The notes under the pieces: model-generated | What the model was told of the DNA's origin: nothing | What the model saw: the letters and a program-made list of their open reading frames with translations, nothing else | Databases searched by the model: none | Assembly (NCBI RefSeq): GCF_035582795.1 | Contig: NC_134366.1 | Coordinates: 30,675,661 to 30,739,660 of the forward strand | DNA: 64,000 bases | From: Mycteria americana | Taxonomy: Eukaryota > Chordata > Aves > Ciconiiformes > Ciconiidae | Direction: 5' to 3' | Shown here: positions 25,815 through 39,256 of the stretch, piece by piece | Numbering within the stretch: position 1 is the first letter of the stretch | Layout of the letters: every line of letters starts with the position of its first letter | Program-made: the position numbers and the translations under genes

Positions 25815-26567
25815 TGAGGTATATAAGGCTAATGGAAAGATAATCAACTTCATATTTCTGTTGGACCCTTGACAAATGACTCTCAGCCTTCCCCTCAATT
25901 TACTAGCTAATCCATTTTATACCGAGTAGATAGTACAGATGCTACAAGAAGCATTTTGAATCTTTTTCTTAGCCAGAAGACTTTTATACAGCTTCATATT
26001 CAAGGACCATGTTTTTTAATTTTTCTGCAATAGTAACCGCATTGCTCTATAATGTAACAATGCTCAGAAGGAAAATGAAGTTCTTGTTAGTGCCTGAACA
26101 TTTTGTGCTGAACTACATAAAATAGTTCTCTTTTTCCTCACAGAGGACTTGCTCAGGGTAGAAAGTAATGCATACAGGAAAAGCAAGTCTATATGAACTT
26201 TGGGGGTAGATATTCATGTAGTCCTTGATATGGGATGATGGCTGTATGGTCAGATATATCTGGCTAACAAAATTTTTGTTCTCATTTGACCTTCCATTTA
26301 TTAGGTCAATTAATTAAATTTATTTTACAAAGTATTCAACTTTGGTTTCTCTCACTAATACTATCACCAGTAGTTAATTCCACTTAATGAGACAGTGAGA
26401 CAAGAACTCTAGGTACATGCAAACCCTTCTCTGGAATTACGTGGTTAAGCTTCAGTTTGAGAGACAATGACACCTTTGCAAAGATGTCCATGTTTTATTC
26501 CATACTCTTCAGTATTTTCAGATGAATGGCCATTTGGAGTGTTGGTGGATTCATAAAGAAATGAAAT

Positions 26568-26793
26568 CATAGAATCACAGAATGCTTTGGATTGGAAGGG
26601 ACCTTTACAGGTCATCTAGCCCAACCCCCCTGCAAGAGCAGGGACATCTTCAACCAGATCAGGTTGCTCAGAGCCCCGTCCAACCTGACCTTGAATGTTT
26701 CCAGGGATGGGGCCTCCACTGCCTCTCTGGGCAACCTGTTCCAGTGCCTCACCACCCTCATTGTAAAAAATTTCTTTCTTAAATCCAATCTAA
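26568..26793 (-). mobile_element. CR1 LINE 3' tail, minus strand (copy 3)
   Basis: Read on the minus strand, this is the last ~225 bp of CR1: the end of the ORF2 frame, the 3' UTR and the terminal CATAGAAT complement of the octamer at 26568. It nearly matches the 3' end of the copy at 12.9 kb over its whole length (peptide [13 protein letters not shown] in the shadow frame in both), so both belong to the same subfamily. The 5' truncation point is near 26793. I see no direct repeats at its ends. Confidence 0.93.
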
Positions 26794-26855
26794 GCCAGAA
26801 TGAGCCAGAAATTAGCCATCCTTGCCTGAAACTTGATTATGCTTCACTGAGTCAG

Positions 26856-26876
26856 AAAAAAAAAAAGGGGGGGGGG
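26856..26876. repeat. A11G10 homopurine run
   Basis: Eleven A are followed directly by ten G on the plus strand, about 60 bp beyond the truncated end of CR1 copy 3. Such runs are unstable and prone to sequencing error, so the exact length is doubtful. Confidence 0.85.
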
Positions 26877-29800
26877 TCATGTCCAGATTATTCTAAGCAC
26901 ATCTGGATTTACTTTGCATGAGGACTATAACCTATAGGATATATGGGTCTTATGGAGATACGTGTGTACAAGGCATGATGCATGACACACATCAGACAGG
27001 ACTTAGCACTGGATAAGGTTTGTGCTGAGCGTAGCCTTCACGTGAAAGTGCTCTACACCATCCCAGTTTCTTAAATAGCATCTCTTTTTATTCCTCCACT
27101 GGTCTAGAAACCCTGTTTGACAACTATCCTGTTTGCTGGATTTTGGTTGTCTGGTAATTCTGAAACTGCTTAAAATCAAGTACAAAACAATAAAATACTT
27201 ACTGGTTTCTTCTCTTCTTTTTTTCCCCTTCCCTTCACCACGCTGATCTGTATATAAATTGATTGAATGTGTCTTTCTACTCTTTTTATCCCCAGTGTGG
27301 CCACGATGCTGAGTTTAGGGTTGAGGTAATTTTACAAATGTTTATCAGTTCCAGTGTTAAAAATAAATTGGACCAACTTGGTGTTTTCAGCTCTCAGAGT
27401 TCAAAAGTGAGAATTATAACCAGCTATGCTGGGAACCAGAGATTCGTTGAACTCTAAGCTTTTCTTCGGGCAGAGGAAGCTACACTCATGCTTGTCAAGG
27501 AGATTAACGAGAAATCTGATTGAGTCTGGAAGACTATTGCTGCAGTGGATTACAAGTTTGATCTTCTCTTTTTTCAGGGATAAACAACCTCAAGGGCTGG
27601 GACACTGGCACAGAAAAGCAGATAATATCACTAGCTGTGAAGAAAAAGTGTGGCCATATGGCAGGCCCAATAAATGAAATTAAATGCAAGTGAAGCAATC
27701 CATTCAAAAAGTATGGTTATATACTGTTGTACAAAATCATTACTTTTATTTTTGTATTTATAGATTAACATGTACTCTTTCTCCAGCTCCTTTCTATCTT
27801 ATTTATTCAGACTGCATATTCTTTCGGAAAGGCCATTCTAGTATGAGGAGTATGCACTGGATCCTGCAGCTACCATAGTGCAAATGTTGAAAATCAAGTC
27901 TTTGAATAATCAGATTAGAATAAACACAGGGATAAAGATTTATAGCTGCTGGCGGAGTGTGGAATTTCTAAAACTGCATAGTACACTACATAATAAGGAG
28001 GGAAATTCAGGAGAATTTAGCAGTTGACAAAAGAGATGTATCCTCTAACTCTTTGATCTCAAGGACCACAAGAGTATTCAGAGAATACTTACCAGATAAA
28101 AAATTTGTATAAAAAATAGAGATTCTCACAACTGATCATTTCCCTCTAGACTCTAGACTGCATGTGTCACTGTTTCTTAAACAGGCCACATCCCTGAATA
28201 CAAAACCAAAAAACCCCAACCAAACAAAAAAAAGGGTAATGATAAAAAAGCAGGATTTCAAAGTTCTCCTTTGTAATATTTTATTGTATTCAAAAGCTAT
28301 TGCAAGACAAATCATCACATATATATTCTATATATACTTATTAGCAAAAACAGGGCTACCTACCTACCCTAGAATAACACCCAAAAAGTAAATCACAGTA
28401 ACACCCAAAAGCATTAATTTCAGTGATAGCACATCTGCACTAAACACAGCTTTCTCACTTCTCAGTGAATGCTTTCCGAGTAAGATCAAGAAAAGGATTC
28501 TGATGGTTTTAACTCTATCCTAAAGCAAGATGATCACTGAATCAGATAAACTATTAATCTGTTTAAAGCTTGTTACTCCTATTTTGCCAAGGCTGAGATG
28601 CTTTGCAGCAAAAAGCAGCCAGGACTCTTCCTGCCAAGAACCAGACATCTCATGCATGTTTCATAAATATGTTTCTCTACTGAAAACACAAAGATTAAGC
28701 AAACACTAGTTCAGTTTGCAAAAGCTTCCACTAATGATTTTTAAATAACTCCGAAAGAAATCTTGGCTCTATTTAAATCAACAGTAAATTCTCATTGCAT
28801 TCAGTATGTCCAAGATTTTACCTCTAATTTTCAGCCACAATACAAACCCTTTCAATCTTAAATGATGGAAACAGTAAGTCATACAAGTGCACTGAATATG
28901 ATGATGCCTATTTTTATTACACTTGTTAAACTTCTAAATACCCAAATAGATGCCTTTTTACTATTAAGTAAATTCTCCTTAAAATTTCGATAGATAGATT
29001 AAATCAAGCTTATGCCTGCACTAAGTGTTCATAGTAAATATTAACTGAAAGAAGCCAAGATTTCATATTAAAGCTCTGCCATTGATAACATCACCACACA
29101 CCAAAATTTTGCATGAAATAGATCAGTTCTCAGGAAGCACCTTTTAAAGCAAGACGAAAGACATTTCAAGAAAATAGCAATGGTATATTTGAAAGAGTGT
29201 TGATAAAGAGTCCTCCTTTACTTAGAAAATCATAAACTTTATGGAAGAACGGAGAAATAAATATAAACACCAGCAAGGTTTGCTTTTCATGCTGGGATAC
29301 CAACATGGAATATTAAAACACGCTAAGAAATAGGCTTATTGCCTGATGTGCATTATGAGGGTAATCACTATTGTAGCACCTCACACACCTGGGAACCCAG
29401 TGGAGAGAAGATAAAGAGAAATTTTCCTTTCCAGGCAGTAAAATGGTAAGAGAGCTGTTCAGAAACAGCTACTGGGTGACTGCAGTAGCCTCCGCTCCTC
29501 TAATGATGCACAGATGTAAGTGCAGCTGGAAGGGCTTGGAGGGTTGGCGCAGCGCACCGTTCGGTGGCCCGCTTCCAACCCCATCGATGCAGAGCTCAGC
29601 CCTAGAAATCCTGCCTGCTGCTTGCCCAACGTGACTGCCTCTCTTTTAAGAACTGGCGTCCCTGTACAGATTCAGCTGCAAAAGGACACACCACACTCAT
29701 GAAGGAGAGAAGAGCATATGCCATTTAAATGCCACGGGAGACGAGCACTCTGTAGCGGCTGCATGCATGTCACCATATAAATAAGTAGCATATCACCTGA

Positions 29801-32800
29801 AGTGCAAATATGCAAAAATATTTCATGTGGGTATACTATATCTATATATGACATGTATTACATGTACATATATGTACATACTTTAGTCGAAAGTAGTTTA
29901 TACTCACAGCTGTGCAAAAATAACTTCTTATTTATAATGTACGTTCTTCATCCTGTTTGTATTTTTAGTGTGCAAACACACAAAAAAAAGAAATCCCATG
30001 GCTTTTTTTTCTTCCAATCAAAAAAAAAGATAGAAACAGTCGAAATCCTTCAGTCTTGCCCTTTAAAATCTTTAAGTGTGTTCCAGTCTGCATAACTTCA
30101 CAAGGCAGAGGGCAGTGCTGCACAGCAATAATTGAGATAGCTCTTAACAAGCTGGCCTGGAGACCGGCAGCCATGGCCTTATGGTAGCCTTAGGTAGCTC
30201 TGCTAGCCTGGGCAGATGCAGTATGCTACGCTCATGTGGCTGGACTGCTACTAGTGTGAAAAAAATAGGCTTGTTTGCCCAAAGTCGTACTGCTGCGGAG
30301 TACAGCACTTTGCTGAATAGATTTCCTTACGGCTTAGGGCATACTTGAAAGCAAACCGTACGGTCCCTTAACTGACGGCGTTAGCAAGAACATCCGAGCA
30401 CACCTCTCACCAGAAATCAGAAGTTAATTTTTCTTCTCTGTTGGAAGTTGCAGGCGCTAATTAGTCCTAAGAAAATTAATATAGTCAAGATTGCTTAAAA
30501 AGAGCAAAGTTTATTTGGCTTAGGAAATAGATATAAAATCCAAAATAGTACGCATTCCACAGCATTAGTGGAGTTGAGTCAAAAGATTATGCAAAAACTG
30601 ACCTTGCTAAAGTTAAATCTATTTGTATGCAGGTACAAAATAGTAAATATACAAAGTAGCTCTAAAAGTCATCTCAGACACCTTGGACTGGTAAAGCGGT
30701 CGTTGTGAACCATCTCTACACAACTGAAAATCCAGTCCTAAAGGGCAATGCTGGTCTCATGCAAAGCAATCACAAAACTCCATTTGACTACAGTGGCATG
30801 AAAATTTCCCCCAAGGTGTTTCTGTGCTTCTTCCTTCCTCCCTGACCCTAAAATAGTTAATAGGCTGTTAATACAAAGCCTGCTGCAGCTGATGGGGAAC
30901 TCTCTTTTAATTTCAACAAGTTTTGTACCAGTCCTTGTACGATATTACACAAAACTGGTTAGAAGCAAGTAACGTTGTATACCTCACTTCTGAACCTACA
31001 ATGGTCTCATATCCCTACTCAGTACAAACAGTATTTCAGTAGAAAACAAAACAATACAGAATACAAATACTTTTGTGTCTTTTACAGACACACTTTTAAG
31101 TCAAATACATTTTTATTATAGTCTTCGTGTATATGGCACTAAGTTATTTTGATTTTAAGGTACCAAATCACATTCTCATACGATCTTCAAACAGCTAATA
31201 ATCTTCAAGCTATTTAATGTACAGTGAGTTTCCTTTTCATATTGCTGTGGCCACATATGAAATCCCTTCTTTTTCAGATAGGCCAGGCTTCCACCAATGA
31301 TCCTCAGATTGTTGGTAGATATTTTTATATCAAGGCAGTTTTCTTTTGCAAAACCTACAAAGTTTTACTTGGATCACTTAACTTTCCTGCTTACTTGGAA
31401 AGCTAGTGTCACAGCTGTAAGGAGATGTTGACGGGAAAAGGTGCTATTTCTTTTTAACACAAAAGCAGCCAGTGATTCTAGCATGTTAGGAAATAGCATA
31501 GTCTAACAGAAGGAAAGCTCCTGACAAGCAGAAGATACATGAGTGAAGAGGATTTCTCAGCTAGTAAGCAGAAACCTTGGCTATCTAGCTGAGGACAGGA
31601 TGAGAGGATCAAGACTGAAGACAAGAAAAATGGAGACCTTAGGCAACATATGTATACACATTTATATACTGCTGTCACTGAGCTTTTTTTCATTTTCAAT
31701 AAATGAAACATACAAACAAACAAAAAATCCATCCAATTTTCTATGTCAAAATTCATGTACAAAAACATTTCCCTGTGACAATAATTTGTAATGGAGGAAT
31801 TCATTACGCTTCCACTGCACATTTTACATCCTCTGCTTTCCTATGCCTGAGTGAGTAGGCCGCTTGTTTCTGTCTCTCCATTCTCCTTGCTTTGGATGTA
31901 ACAAATCTCTTTCTGGGGTCTCAAAAAGCTCATTCTTCTTTCCCATAAAAACTCTCTGTAATGACTGAGAAACACAGCAAAATACATCCAAGTAGAATTT
32001 CAGATACGCCACTGGACTGTTTATTTTGCGTTTGATGTGCACACAGGTAGATAATGGAATATTAAGCTTCATCCAGAAGAGCTCCACTGCTTCTGAAGCG
32101 TACTGTTCAAGCTCCGTGAGCCGGTGAATGCAGCTACATGACTCATTTGACTGCTGGGGCAAGCAGCTAGGCTTCAGGATTACGAGGTCTATTTCTATGT
32201 GCTATATAAACCAAATCTACCCACCTGACCATCTCATGCTGTCCTCCGTGGTGGAAATATTTCTTTGGCAAGAGACTGTAAATTTGAGGATTGCATTTTA
32301 ATTTTGTCCATTGTCCTCTGTTCATTATCAGCTCAAGCTCAGGTTATTAAATTGTAAAATTTGTAAAAATGTGATTAATCTTTACTCCAGCTACCAGGCC
32401 AGCTGTGAAAGATTTGATTTGATATGGGAAACAGGTAAGGTTTGAGTCACCTTTTTTATCCTCACCATGTAAATATTGCGTGGCGGTCTAGATCACCTTT
32501 AAAGACACAGCTGTTGTAACCTGGGCCATTAGTCAACTCCTGACCTTATTCCCCTCTGCCAGGGACTGATAAAGCAGACAACTGCCAGGGCCCTGGGTGA
32601 AGAGCAGGTCGGGTGGTGGTTCTTCACTGCCTGTTCAACCATCCATGCAAAAGCGTTCTTTCATATTTTGACGTTGTGCCACTAGCATAAAACAGCTCCT
32701 GGAAATTTTGGCTCTCCTTATTTTGGGGAGAGATATATTCAACTGCTTACTTTGTTACACTCCATTACAAAAGAAGGGATGGGGTCCCTTCTCCGATGCT

Positions 32801-35800
32801 GAATAACAATTAGCTGAACAAGTCTTTCCAGTGATGCAGGTGCTTAATTTTCATACATAAGAATAAAATTAGACTTAAGATGGAAGATCTTGTGAAACCC
32901 TTTTCCTGTTTGAAAGTTTAAGACAAATTGCGTTCAGGTACAATAATGTAGGGTGAGATATAAAATACTACGATCAAACTAATATAAACAGTTACTGACA
33001 CTGAAATCATTAAGAGAAAGCATATCACATTAAAATACATACAGTTGACACACGATTCATATATACATTTTACATTATTTGAATGTTTTAGAAATAAGTT
33101 AATCTTTAAAGAATGCCATTATGAGGCTATGTAGAAAGAAGGAAGGATATTTTCAAAATTAATAATAAACTTGTCTTTATTTTTATTTCACACTGTTGCA
33201 CTAATACAAACTTGTCATTAGTGGTCTAAATTCAGAACATGGTGCACCAGACCCCCGTCTGCAGTTATTCTGCTACTGCTTTTTTATTTTGAGTAATAAT
33301 TTAAACCCATTGGAATATCATGCTTTTGTTTTTACTCTCAACCTAATTCTCAAGGCCTCAACCTAATAGGTCAAGCACTCATGGTATGTGCAACAAACAA
33401 CTTTTGCATTTGTCAAATACATGTAGAAACTGATGGACACAAACAGAGAAAAATCCTGCACTAAAATCAAGAACTTGTTGTAATTGATTTAAATCCTGAT
33501 GTAACTCCCCCTACCTATTCCATCACATGTATAGTATTCCTTTTTTTCTGGAATAATTCCTGAATTTACCTGGACTTTTATAAAGGGGAGGGAGAGATAT
33601 CATTTGCACATGCAGAAAACCATTTCAGTGTTCTCTGGTCATTTTAAGCACTTTGTGTCTATTGCAGGGATGAATTTTCCTCCCCTAAGCCTCCAAAATG
33701 CTAGGAAGTTAAATCTGTTTGACACATCATGAAGATAAGAACAACATCTGAAGCAAATCATCCCCTTAACACTCTACCAAAATCCCATAGACTATCATGA
33801 GAGGTAAGTGGTACTAGAGTAGGAAGTTTGAAACTGGGATGAAATTCCATTTTCTTCCTGTTGATAACGAGTTCTGCTATTTTCCTGCTCTCAATCTAGG
33901 AAAAAAAAAAAAAAGAAAAAAGAAAAAATGTTATCAGTACTGAGGAAATCTTATTAGATTCAACCCTCTTTTTAAACAGCTAGGTCCAAAATCTTCATTC
34001 AGACACACTGGTGCCACTCCATTAAATTCCAGCAGTGGCACCACTGGTAGAGAAAGAATGGCACTCAGATTTTTCACCATTAAGTAATCTGTTTTCATTA
34101 CCTTCTCAGCAGTTTGTTTCATTTGCCTGCAGTAAGGAAACTAAAATTAGAAAACATTTCATGTTCATAGTTAGTTTGCTTCCAATGTGAAAAAAACCAA
34201 GTCTATAAATTTGTCTATTGGGTTATGCCTTGTGCAGTTCTACTAAAAACGTTGTCTTTACATTATAGTGATGAACTGTAAATGGCGTAGTGCATTATTT
34301 TGTCCAAAGTAATTCAAATTAATGATCCTAGAAATATTATTTGAGGTGTGTAAGTTATAAAGCATTGCCAATAGTCATGAATATTACCAGTAGAATTTCT
34401 ATTCTCCTTTGTAATGTATGCATTGCTATGTGTTAAGAAACTATTTTCTGATAATCTTCAGAACTTGCTGTCTCTTGCAGGAGTTCCACATGCCAGTCTT
34501 GTATCAGTTCTCGTAGCAAATGAATGTCAGGTAAATGCTGATAGCAAACTATCAAAAGTTTGAATGCATTGGTCTTGCCTTGACTTGCATACTTAAGTTC
34601 TCATTTCACATTGCCTAAAGTGATACTGATTCTGACTGAAAAGGAAATAGAAAAAAAATTGAGCAAATCAAAGTGTGGTGATCTCGTAGGCTCTTCGGCT
34701 TGTAACTGTGAGAATAACATTAGCTTAGAAAGTCCAAAAATTACTTTTTAGTTTCATTTACATGAAACTTTAAAAAAGGAGAAAAAGAAAAAAATGTGGA
34801 ATACTTTTCTGGTTTAGATAAATGTTACTCTGGATGCTGAAAATAGATTTGCTTCTCAAGAATGGCAGGGGCGTCTATTTTCTTGTATTGTACTGGCTCA
34901 TGTCATTCTTACTAAGAAAGTGTTAAGCCTTACCAACCATAGATAATAATATTTTGAAATGATTAAAAAAGCCCCAAAGTTTATCCAAGCCGGATGGCAC
35001 CAGAATTAACACACATTTGGGAAACATGCCATCATAGTGGTATCCAGAGACATTCTTAAGAAGCTTAGAGATCAGAAGAGGAGATGAAACGATTTGAACT
35101 TCACAGGAACTTCTCATGACTAAATACTGATGCCAAGACCACTTCTAAGGAAAAGTGGACGGATCATGAAATCATGAAAGCGTGAAGTCAACCAACCTCT
35201 GGATTTCAAGGGAGGACTGAAGAGTAAGCTTTTCTATGAAGTAATATAAAAAAACTACTGTGGCAATGATGCAAGTGAACACCTATTTTTGGAGTTCTCA
35301 TAGACCTTCTGTGCTTTACCGTGTCCTGGAGAAAGGGTTTTCTAGCTCATACAGTTGCTTTCATAGTAAGGCTGGCCAATGAGTGGAAACAATAACTTTG
35401 TGTGCACTTGCACATACCTAATTTTTTCAATAACTCATTTTCTGTTCTAAATACCTTTTTAAAATTCCTGTAATAACTTTTCAACCTTTCTTTCTGACAA
35501 AGTATTACACTCCAATCAGCATTAAACATACATTTGCTTAGTTTTAAAGGTCATTCAATAGTCACACACCAAACTATCTTTAAAGGTAAAGCAGAGCTTG
35601 AAAACAGATCTGAAATGTATTTCCTCAGATGACATTTGGCTAGAAATCCTATGCAAAATTTAAATTATTCTTTTAATATCAGGCATACCTTTCTAATTTC
35701 TTAGAAGCAGTTAGATATTTTATACTCACGAGGAACTTTCCCTACTGCAGGCAAATAACAAAAATCCTACTTACTGGCTATGCTAAAAATACAACCAAAG

Positions 35801-38800
35801 GAAATACATTACAACATGCTGCACAGAGTATGTGTTCATGTGCAAAAACTATGGAAACCTCCAGTTCTTTCTGTCCTAGGTGGGCAGAATTAATTTCAGA
35901 TTTGATCACCCTGCTGTGTATCAGAATCACTGATAACGAGGTGCAGAATGACTGCGTTAACAAAAATCTGACAGTGGCAGGCACAATGCTGCATTGTAAA
36001 AATAACAAACAAATCTTCTGTACATGGCTCATTAACAAGACGTGCAGGCCAGGCCTACACTGATCATTCAAAAAAATCTGCCACAAACTGGAACGTAGCA
36101 GCTGTATAAATCAGTCGAAACGTCAGACAGCAGAGTATGAGTCTCTTTCAGATAACACGACATCTGCTCAAGCAAAATGACATGCCATGATATTAATGAA
36201 GGACCTCAGTTATCTTATTAATGATGGGATTTAGTTGTTTCATAAAAGTTAATAGCCAAAGATGAACATTAGAAGCTAGAATCCTAAAATCCAAACTGCA
36301 ATCGTTTCTTCATGCTTTCTTCAGGGAATACCATCTTTGACTTCATGAAGAAGAAAGAGGTAGAAGATGGCTTTAAAAAAGAAGCTTTAAAGGTAGAAGT
36401 TTTAAAGAAGATAGTTGAATATTTTAATGCAGATAGAATATTGCCAAGCTGTGAAAATGGTTCTCCTTCAGAAACAGTACACTACAAAAATGGGAAGAAA
36501 TGTACTGGATACTGATAGACTGCTACCGAGCAGTTATAAACTAACGTCAAGCATGTGCTTTGGTTTTACATGGAATAAATGGTTCTTCTGTCCCCTAAGG
36601 AAAACTCATAGTGGAAAAGGGTAAGCAGGAATTTAAGGCCTTGCAGGACTGGAATTTTAAGAATAAAAACAATCTATGAAATAACAAAAAAGGAACCAGG
36701 GACTAACAAAGTGCATTTCTATGTTTAAAAAACAACAGAAAAACCCCCAAACTACTGAGGAAATAGTAATGGGCCACAGAACTGAATTACTAGGATAGAT
36801 CTATCAACCCATAAGTAAATAATAAAATATCAAAAATTGTGGAACTTTTCTTTTAGGGATTTGAAGAATTTTAGGGATTGTCATACTACCAATAAAGTTG
36901 GTGACTTTCAATGTTCCAAAGCTGAAGATTTAAGCAAGTCAATTTAATTTTTGCCCACAGAATAATTTAAGACAGACTTACAGTAGGTAGTGTGGCCTTA
37001 AGTGTCTACAGATATGAGGGTTCAACAATAAGAAAAACATCTGCAGTGAGAAATTAGTCCCATGGAGCCAAAAAATAGCATAGTATGTTTGTATAAAAAT
37101 CATGTGTTATTGGTTGAGGAGATAAGCCACAGAAAATATACAGCATTCTTCATATGACTCAGTTTCTTTTTGGAAATTATGTAACATTTTTCAATTACTG
37201 AATATTTCAAGCATTAAAGATTGAGGAAGAAACAAAATTCTTATGTTTATTAGTTTTAAGTTTAGCAGGTAATGGTGACTATTGCCTGTTACCACTTAAA
37301 AAAGGACAGAAGCATACCCCTAAAGAAATGAGCAAGTGTCCCCTCAGGATACTGGCCTTTAGAATGAAATAGGATAGTTTTAACTTGAAAGACGCAAAGT
37401 TTTGTGTATTTTCAGCAGCAAGTATGCTGCTACGAAGAGAGAGTAGCATTGAATGAATTGCCTTTTTGTTTTCTAGTCAACCCATATTTAAAAAGCTTTA
37501 AGTAGCTTAAGTATTTGTTAAGTATATGTTGAAATATGTCAAGGGCAGACTTTATTTTATCCCAAGTGCCTTTAAGAAAAACATGAGTCTATACTGTCTC
37601 CAGCTGCTACCAAAGGGAACATCCTTGTCTCACGTGACTTACTAAGAATCAGGTTTGCTTCCTGGGTATTGGTTTTTTCTTAAATAATCTGCGTTTGGAG
37701 ACCATGGTAGTATCAGTAAAATCCAAAAGGACTACCAATTAGTAATTACAGGAACACTTCCCATTTTCACACGTGACATACTTTTCAAACTGAAGAACAG
37801 AAAGTGTTGCAACAGGATGTTCTACTTCCTAAAAATGTTTGGATTCAGATAGCAACCACAGTCCCCAAGGACGCTTACAGGCTTTGCCCCCCATTGTAAA
37901 CATCACCTCTGTCATAACACTCATTTTCTTCTTCAGACTCCATGAGAGCTTCTCAAACAAGCAAGTGAAAACTGCAAGTAAATCCACCATTTTAGTATAT
38001 AATGAAAAGGAAGATAATCTGAACTGCTGCCAAATAAACCACACCCAATTAACCTGTAAGATTTTTCCATATAAAAGATGAAGTCTTTGCAAATATTTGT
38101 TATCTTGCAGTCAATTACCACAGAATAGTTTCTTTCCTCCAGTAAAAGTTCTTGCTGCTCAGTTTCTTTGAATCTATCATTATTTATAAGAGCAGCTATG
38201 GTTATCTACGTTCTCAGGTCCACCTTAAGTGGACTGAAATGTGTCAAGATAGGAACAGCTGTACTCTTGTCAGGTAGTCCAGAATTAGATCCCTTATCCA
38301 GGGAAATACCAGATGTTCACAGAAAAGCACAAAGAAGAACCTACCATAAGTTACAGACTTGCAAAGATATTTCCTTTCTGTCTTCCCATAGCAAGACTCA
38401 GCCAAGTACTGAAGGATGAAAATTTGCCCTTGCTGAAAGATATTTTTGTTCTTACATGAAAAATCCAGTTATTTCCTGAATCCTGTACCCTGTTCTGCTC
38501 ACTGTGTGCTTCCCTTCCTTAAAAGTGTGATCTACAGGAAAGTTTGAATATGTTCCTAGAATTTTATTTTTTAAATATTTAAGATTGTCTTCTTGTTTAT
38601 TAACAAACTGCTTATGACAAAAAAAAGAAAGAAAGAAAAGAAACATTTTGCAGAGAGCTTGGCTTTTTTTTTTTTTTTGCCTTCCCTCCAGCAACATATG
38701 GCAACATCTGTTGCCTCCCTGCTGGACAATGACTTGTTAGCATCGACTTGTCTGCTACCAAAACTTCTTTAATTGGCAAGTAGAAAAATTCAGGTGCAAT

Positions 38801-39030
38801 TAAAGAAAAAAAATATACACACGTATATAAATACGTGCTTTCAAGTTCTTGCAGTTTGGTATACTGCATGAACGTGCAATTATTTCTCTAAAGTCCAAGT
38901 ATAAAGCCCATCGAGACAACTTTGCTTTCCTGTTGAGCAAACATGAATTGGCTTTTGCTTACTATTTGACTGATCATACAAGAAACTGTTAATAGGATAC
39001 TCTCATTTTGCAAAATTAGAGTAAAGAGTA
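26877..39030. other. Intergenic region downstream of NDUFA4, no gene found
   Basis: A long AT-rich stretch. It includes two small CpG-containing patches (about 29440-29640 and 30230-30410), an 18-bp palindrome at 29862-29879, an A-rich run at 33900 and T/A runs at 38620-38680. None of the open frames (up to 114 codons) has a recognisable domain. Confidence 0.6.
33900..33928. repeat. A-rich simple repeat
   Basis: A run of 14-15 A is followed by (A)nG interruptions. It is isolated in unique AT-rich sequence, with no recognisable retroposon body upstream. Confidence 0.8.
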
Positions 39031-39050
39031 GACACTTCAAGTTTCAGACA

Positions 39051-39056
39051 TTTATT
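39051..39056 (-). terminator. NDUFA4 poly(A) signal (AATAAA)
   Basis: A canonical AATAAA on the minus strand lies about 145 nt below the NDUFA4 stop codon. It would give a short 3' UTR ending roughly at 39020-39040. It is the first canonical signal after the stop. Longer isoforms using further signals are possible and cannot be judged from sequence alone. Confidence 0.7.
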
Positions 39057-39199
39057 ACGCCTCATCAAAACACTTTGAAACACATGACCAAGTGCAGCAT
39101 GAGGCAAGTTTGATTATTTCCTGGATGATTAAGCATGACAATTGTGCGGACGGCTTCCGGAAGACCTTTCTGTGCAGCTTATGGAGATGAGCGTGTTGT

Positions 39200-39256
39200 T
39201 CAGAAGTCAGGACGGTCCTTTTTCAGTCTACTGTAGTCTACATTAACCGAGTAGAA
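39200..39256 (-). CDS. NDUFA4: NDUFA4 coding exon 4 with stop codon
   Basis: This 57-nt terminal coding exon follows the acceptor TTTCCTAG. It encodes [18 protein letters not shown] and then TGA (complement of 39200-39202). The sequence matches the invariant C-terminus of the family (VDYSKLKKxRPDF), which fixes both frame and end. Confidence 0.95.
   Translation of the reverse strand, partial: FYSVNVDYSRLKKDRPDF

Larger units (their letters stand above)
22501..26567. other. Intergenic, no gene found
   Basis: AT-rich sequence with the hairpin at 22994-23028 and the tandem dyads near 25.78 kb. The 112-codon open frame at 24263-24601 overlaps similar-sized frames on both strands and has no domain, so it is not called. 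Confidence 0.6.
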
